Origin: an uncultured Collinsella sp.
GTDB lineage: Bacteria; Actinomycetota; Coriobacteriia; Coriobacteriales; Coriobacteriaceae
DNA length: 8,549 nucleotides
Reading direction: 5' to 3'
Assembly: GCA_900547835.1 (NCBI GenBank)
Contig: URIJ01000083.1
Coordinates: forward strand, 1-8,549
This document shows positions 6,183 to 8,549 of this stretch, in pieces. The notes under the pieces are model-generated. The model did not search any database, was not told the DNA's origin, and worked only from the letters and a program-made list of their open reading frames with translations. The position numbers and the translations under genes were made by a program. Numbering within the stretch: position 1 is the first letter of the stretch; every line of letters begins with the position of its first letter.

Positions 6183-7040
6183 TTATTCGATGACGGTGCG
6201 GGAGTTTTGCTTGCGCATGGTGGCGAGCATGTGTTTGGGGACGGCATGGACCATGCAGCTGCCGATGGTCACGCTCGCGGCGGCCTTAGCTGCATCGCTT
6301 GCGTTTTTGGTCGCGTAGCTGTGGCGGAAGCGTTTGAGCATGGCGATGTCGTTGCCGCCGTCTCCGTAAACCGCGACCTCATCCTCGGCAATGCCGTAGT
6401 AGCCCGCCAGCCAGGCCACACTCTCGCCCTTGTTGCACGCCACGTCCGTGATCTCGAACATCACCGGGTCGAACGGCGCATTGACCACGCGGTCGGAGCG
6501 CTCGGCCAAATACGCCTTAAGGTCACGCTCCAGCTCGGGCGAGGTCACGCGACAGTTGATCTTGCACACATCGTGGCGCAGGATGTCACCGATCGACTGG
6601 TCGAAATACTGTTCCTCGTGGTACCCGCCACGTGCACGCATACCGCGCATCACGATGCGCTTGATAGGACTGTCTTTTTTAAAGCCTGCCTGGTGCATCT
6701 CGAACGATCCACTCGAGAACATGCCATCGGGCGTGGAGCAGTCAAAACAGATATCCGGAAACTCCTTGAGCAGCTCCTCGGTAATCTGCGAGTCGATGGT
6801 CCAGGTCCTGAGCACCTCGCCATGGCTGTCGCGCACGATGGACCCATTGGAGCAGCAGGCGTCGAGTGCCAGGCCCGTAAAGCCATGCTCGCCAATCGGC
6901 AGCGTCGAGCGCCCGGTCGCGGGAACCACATGCAGGCCAGCCTCGGTCAGCTCGCGAATGGCACGGCGGATGGTCCCATCCGCCTCGTGCAGGGCGTTAA
7001 GCAACGTACCGTCTAAGTCACTCGCGAACATCTTGATCAT
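6183..7040 (-). CDS. HAD superfamily (Cof-type, class IIB) phosphatase
   Basis: A 285-residue cytoplasmic phosphohydrolase. All four HAD motifs are visible: motif I SDLDGTLL (nucleophile D8, D10), motif II PATGRS (T42), motif III K204 in NKGESV, and motif IV GDGGND (D227, D231) for Mg2+ binding. The insert between motifs II and III (about 83-195) is the size of a C2B cap, typical of Cof-type enzymes that act on sugar phosphates, nucleotides or FMN/PLP-type cofactors; the exact substrate cannot be read from sequence. The start at 7040 is chosen because AGAGAGG lies 7 nt upstream and the domain begins at once; in-frame ATGs at 7046 and 7124 would add residues outside the fold. The SD lies inside one arm of a perfect 22-bp inverted repeat. 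The MFS gene lies 115 bp upstream on the same strand. Confidence 0.92.
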   Translation of the reverse strand: MIKMFASDLDGTLLNALHEADGTIRRAIRELTEAGLHVVPATGRSTLPIGEHGFTGLALDACCSNGSIVRDSHGEVLRTWTIDSQITEELLKEFPDICFDCSTPDGMFSSGSFEMHQAGFKKDSPIKRIVMRGMRARGGYHEEQYFDQSIGDILRHDVCKINCRVTSPELERDLKAYLAERSDRVVNAPFDPVMFEITDVACNKGESVAWLAGYYGIAEDEVAVYGDGGNDIAMLKRFRHSYATKNASDAAKAAASVTIGSCMVHAVPKHMLATMRKQNSRTVIE

Positions 7041-7095
7041 GGGCATGCCTCTCTTTCGTCTGCACGATATTGTAGACGAAAGAGAGGCATGCCCA
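7040..7095. repeat. Perfect 22-bp inverted repeat abutting the HAD start codon
   Basis: Arms 7040-7061 and 7074-7095 are exactly complementary, with a 12-nt spacer (GCACGATATTGT). The left arm holds the HAD Shine-Dalgarno and touches its ATG. On the minus strand, TACAAT (7074-7069) straddles the spacer and could be a -10 with TTGGGC (7096-7091) 16 bp upstream. If so, the transcript would start near 7062 and carry only one arm. If transcription reads through from the MFS gene, the RBS would be locked in a 22-bp hairpin. No T-run follows, so it is not an obvious terminator. Confidence 0.85.
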
Positions 7096-7155
7096 AACAA
7101 TGCCGTCCTGGCGTGGCGGGCCACTGCCTCCGCAAATTCACGGTGCCCCAGCGCG

Positions 7156-8418
7156 TTAAGACAATCGCCACAAGCAACTTTTCAGCCGATAAAACAGCGC
7201 CGTCGTCAACGTCAGCACCGCCAGCATGCCTGCGGATACAATCGCCGGTGTCCATCGATCATATGCAACCCCGTACGTCAATTGGCCGATAGGTGTTGCG
7301 CAGGAAAGGACCATGTAAACGACCGAAAGCACTTTTCCGCAGAGCTCAGTCGGCACTACCCGCTGAACAAACGCGATGATTTCAACCGACGCAATGCTTG
7401 CCCACACCATGATCCATGCCGAACCAACCGCAAACACGGTGAACACGCATGCATCTGCGCCGAACAGTTGCGCGACAATAATCGGTGCGACTCCAAAACA
7501 GATCATCGCAACATATCGACATATGCTATTGAGAGAAAAGCGATGCGGCCAAATGCCGACCAAGCCACTGCCGGTAAGACCACCCAGGCCCAGAGCAACC
7601 TCAACTATCCCAACGCAGGACGATTGCATGCCGAGATGCTTTGTAACAATAATGGGAGCGCCAATCGTTAGCCCAACCAACGCAAAGTTCAAAACAGCCG
7701 CAAGCAAAATCACAGCGACCAATGATGCATTTTGCAACAGATACCGAATCGACTCCCGAAAATCGTTTCGGCATGTCGTACGAGTCGCGCCGTCTCCCAT
7801 CGTTTCAGATGAGGCATTTTGCTTGAGTGCGACCCCAAACAAGAGAGCTGAAATCGCAAACGCCACCGACGCGGTTGTACAAAGAGTATCGATGCCAAAG
7901 CACCCATAGACTGCCGTCCCGACCACGGGGCCCAAGATATTGCTCACCATGGTCATCTGCGAAACCAATGCAGTGGCCCGCTCAACCTTCTTTTCACCCG
8001 CCATGCGCACCGTCTCCATTTGGAGCATTGGCTTTAGCAGCGATTGAACGCCATATTGAACACAAAGTATCGCTACTACGACGACCGCAAGAGGCAATGA
8101 GCGCTTCATGGGGATAGACAGCAGCGATGCAGTCATCAGAGCAATACCGAGGGCCACGAGGACCTCGCGATGTCTTCCCCTATCCGCCAAGATTCCGCCA
8201 ACCGGAGTTGCGAGTACGCCGGGTATGAACGCCATCGCCACGACGACGCCATATAACGTTGACGATCCACTGCAATCGAACAAGTAAAGCGGATACGCAA
8301 AGCACAGCGCCGACAACATCGAATACGCGCACAGCTGCGCAACCAGAAGTTCCGCGAGCCTGATTGACCGCACTGTTTTTGATTTCAACGAGACACCGAC
8401 GTCTCTCAGCCCAGCCAT
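7156..8418 (-). CDS. Major facilitator superfamily transporter (probable efflux type)
   Basis: A 420-residue inner-membrane protein with about 12 hydrophobic segments. An MFS motif A-like loop, GGILADRGRHREVLV, lies at residues 74-88 between TM2 and TM3. A polar central loop (about 199-222) divides the two six-helix halves. The architecture is that of drug/solute:proton antiporters; the substrate is unknown. The start at 8418 (MAGLRDVG) is preferred over the in-frame ATG at 8496 because GGGGGTGGG lies just upstream, and the longer form would run through the operator-like palindrome at 8432-8452. The gene is visibly lower in GC than the activase and codes for 14 cysteines, many for this family, which hints at a different origin. 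No clear terminator separates it from the HAD gene. Confidence 0.9.
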   Translation of the reverse strand: MAGLRDVGVSLKSKTVRSIRLAELLVAQLCAYSMLSALCFAYPLYLFDCSGSSTLYGVVVAMAFIPGVLATPVGGILADRGRHREVLVALGIALMTASLLSIPMKRSLPLAVVVVAILCVQYGVQSLLKPMLQMETVRMAGEKKVERATALVSQMTMVSNILGPVVGTAVYGCFGIDTLCTTASVAFAISALLFGVALKQNASSETMGDGATRTTCRNDFRESIRYLLQNASLVAVILLAAVLNFALVGLTIGAPIIVTKHLGMQSSCVGIVEVALGLGGLTGSGLVGIWPHRFSLNSICRYVAMICFGVAPIIVAQLFGADACVFTVFAVGSAWIMVWASIASVEIIAFVQRVVPTELCGKVLSVVYMVLSCATPIGQLTYGVAYDRWTPAIVSAGMLAVLTLTTALFYRLKSCLWRLS

Positions 8419-8431
8419 AAGCCCACCCCCT

Positions 8432-8452
8432 ATACATACCACTAGTATGTAT
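8432..8452. promoter_or_regulatory. Operator-like palindrome, proximal copy
   Basis: ATACATAC (8432-8439), 5-bp spacer, GTATGTAT (8445-8452): a perfect dyad 14 bp before the MFS start codon. The 18-bp core, ACATACC-n4-GTATGTA, is repeated with small changes at 8499-8516. Its size and symmetry suit a TetR-type repressor dimer, and its position would block transcription or initiation of the MFS gene. Confidence 0.65.
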
Positions 8453-8498
8453 TTAATGACTTGAAAAGGGCAGCCGTGGCTACCCTCACAAATCAATT

Positions 8499-8516
8499 AC
8501 ATACCGTTGGTATCTA
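8499..8516. promoter_or_regulatory. Operator-like palindrome, distal copy
   Basis: ACATACC-GTTG-GTATCTA matches the proximal site at 14 of 14 non-spacer positions except one (C for G), and contains the dyad ATACC-gtt-GGTAT (8501-8513). The equivalent positions of the two copies are 65 bp apart, close to six helical turns, which would allow repressor dimers on the same DNA face. The cognate regulator is probably encoded beyond the right edge (inference). Confidence 0.6.
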
Positions 8517-8549
8517 TATTACCACCCGGCGCGGTCCCATACGCCCCAA

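Noticed and set aside
7040..7095. Inverted repeat as the terminator of the MFS gene
   Set aside because: On the minus strand the stem runs straight into ATGATCAAG with no T-run, and the HAD ribosome-binding site lies in its arm. A terminator role is possible but not supported.
6430..7671. Plus-strand open frame of 413 codons across the HAD and MFS genes
   Set aside because: It spans the 3' part of one real gene, an inverted repeat and part of another, and its product has no domain; it is a shadow frame.
8416..8496. ATG at 8496 as the start of the MFS transporter
   Set aside because: The extra 26 residues would be encoded by the operator palindrome and AT-rich promoter-like DNA, whereas the ATG at 8418 has a strong G-rich Shine-Dalgarno.

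Overview
The window is high-GC DNA carrying gut-anaerobe genes. It looks like a member of the Coriobacteriia, most likely Collinsella or a close relative. That placement is an inference from base composition, the giant fused CoA-dehydratase activase gene and the palindromes of the form TGTGACAAAGGG...CCCTTTGTCACA; no rRNA or marker gene is present to prove it. All five coding regions I support lie on the minus strand, so transcription runs from right to left.

Layout from right to left. (1) 8419-8549: an upstream region with two near-identical operator-like palindromes. (2) 7156-8418: a 420-residue major facilitator superfamily (MFS) transporter with visibly lower GC than the rest. (3) 7040-7095: a perfect 22-bp inverted repeat that abuts the start codon of the next gene. 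(4) 6183-7040: a 285-residue HAD-family (Cof-type) phosphatase. (5) 5627-6182: about 550 bp without a large gene, bracketed by two inverted copies of a GTGACAAAGGG palindrome. Between them lies a previously unmarked 41-codon gene for a hydrophobic peptide with a strongly basic tail. It has its own extended -10 promoter, a ribosome-binding site folded into a hairpin, and a convergent promoter driving a short structured RNA that would overlap the gene's 3' end. (6) 4916-5626: a TetR/AcrR-type regulator with a TTG start. (7) 123-4904: a 1593-residue fused 2-hydroxyacyl-CoA dehydratase activase/dehydratase-like protein, 11 bp after the regulator and almost certainly in the same operon. (8) 19-91: tandem hairpins, one with a T5 run, ending that operon.

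How the parts work together. The TetR protein and the giant iron-sulfur protein form a regulator-enzyme operon. The enzyme joins two ATP-hydrolysing electron-injection domains to a DUF2229/dehydratase-like module in one chain. The MFS transporter probably answers to a different regulator, encoded beyond the right edge, acting at the two operators. The most notable item is the small-gene cassette at about 5800-6120. Its architecture (toxic-looking membrane peptide, sequestered Shine-Dalgarno, antisense RNA from the opposite strand at the 3' end, shared hairpin) matches type I toxin-antitoxin modules, but I do not recognise the peptide as a known family. No tRNA, rRNA, CRISPR array, transposase or integrase was seen.
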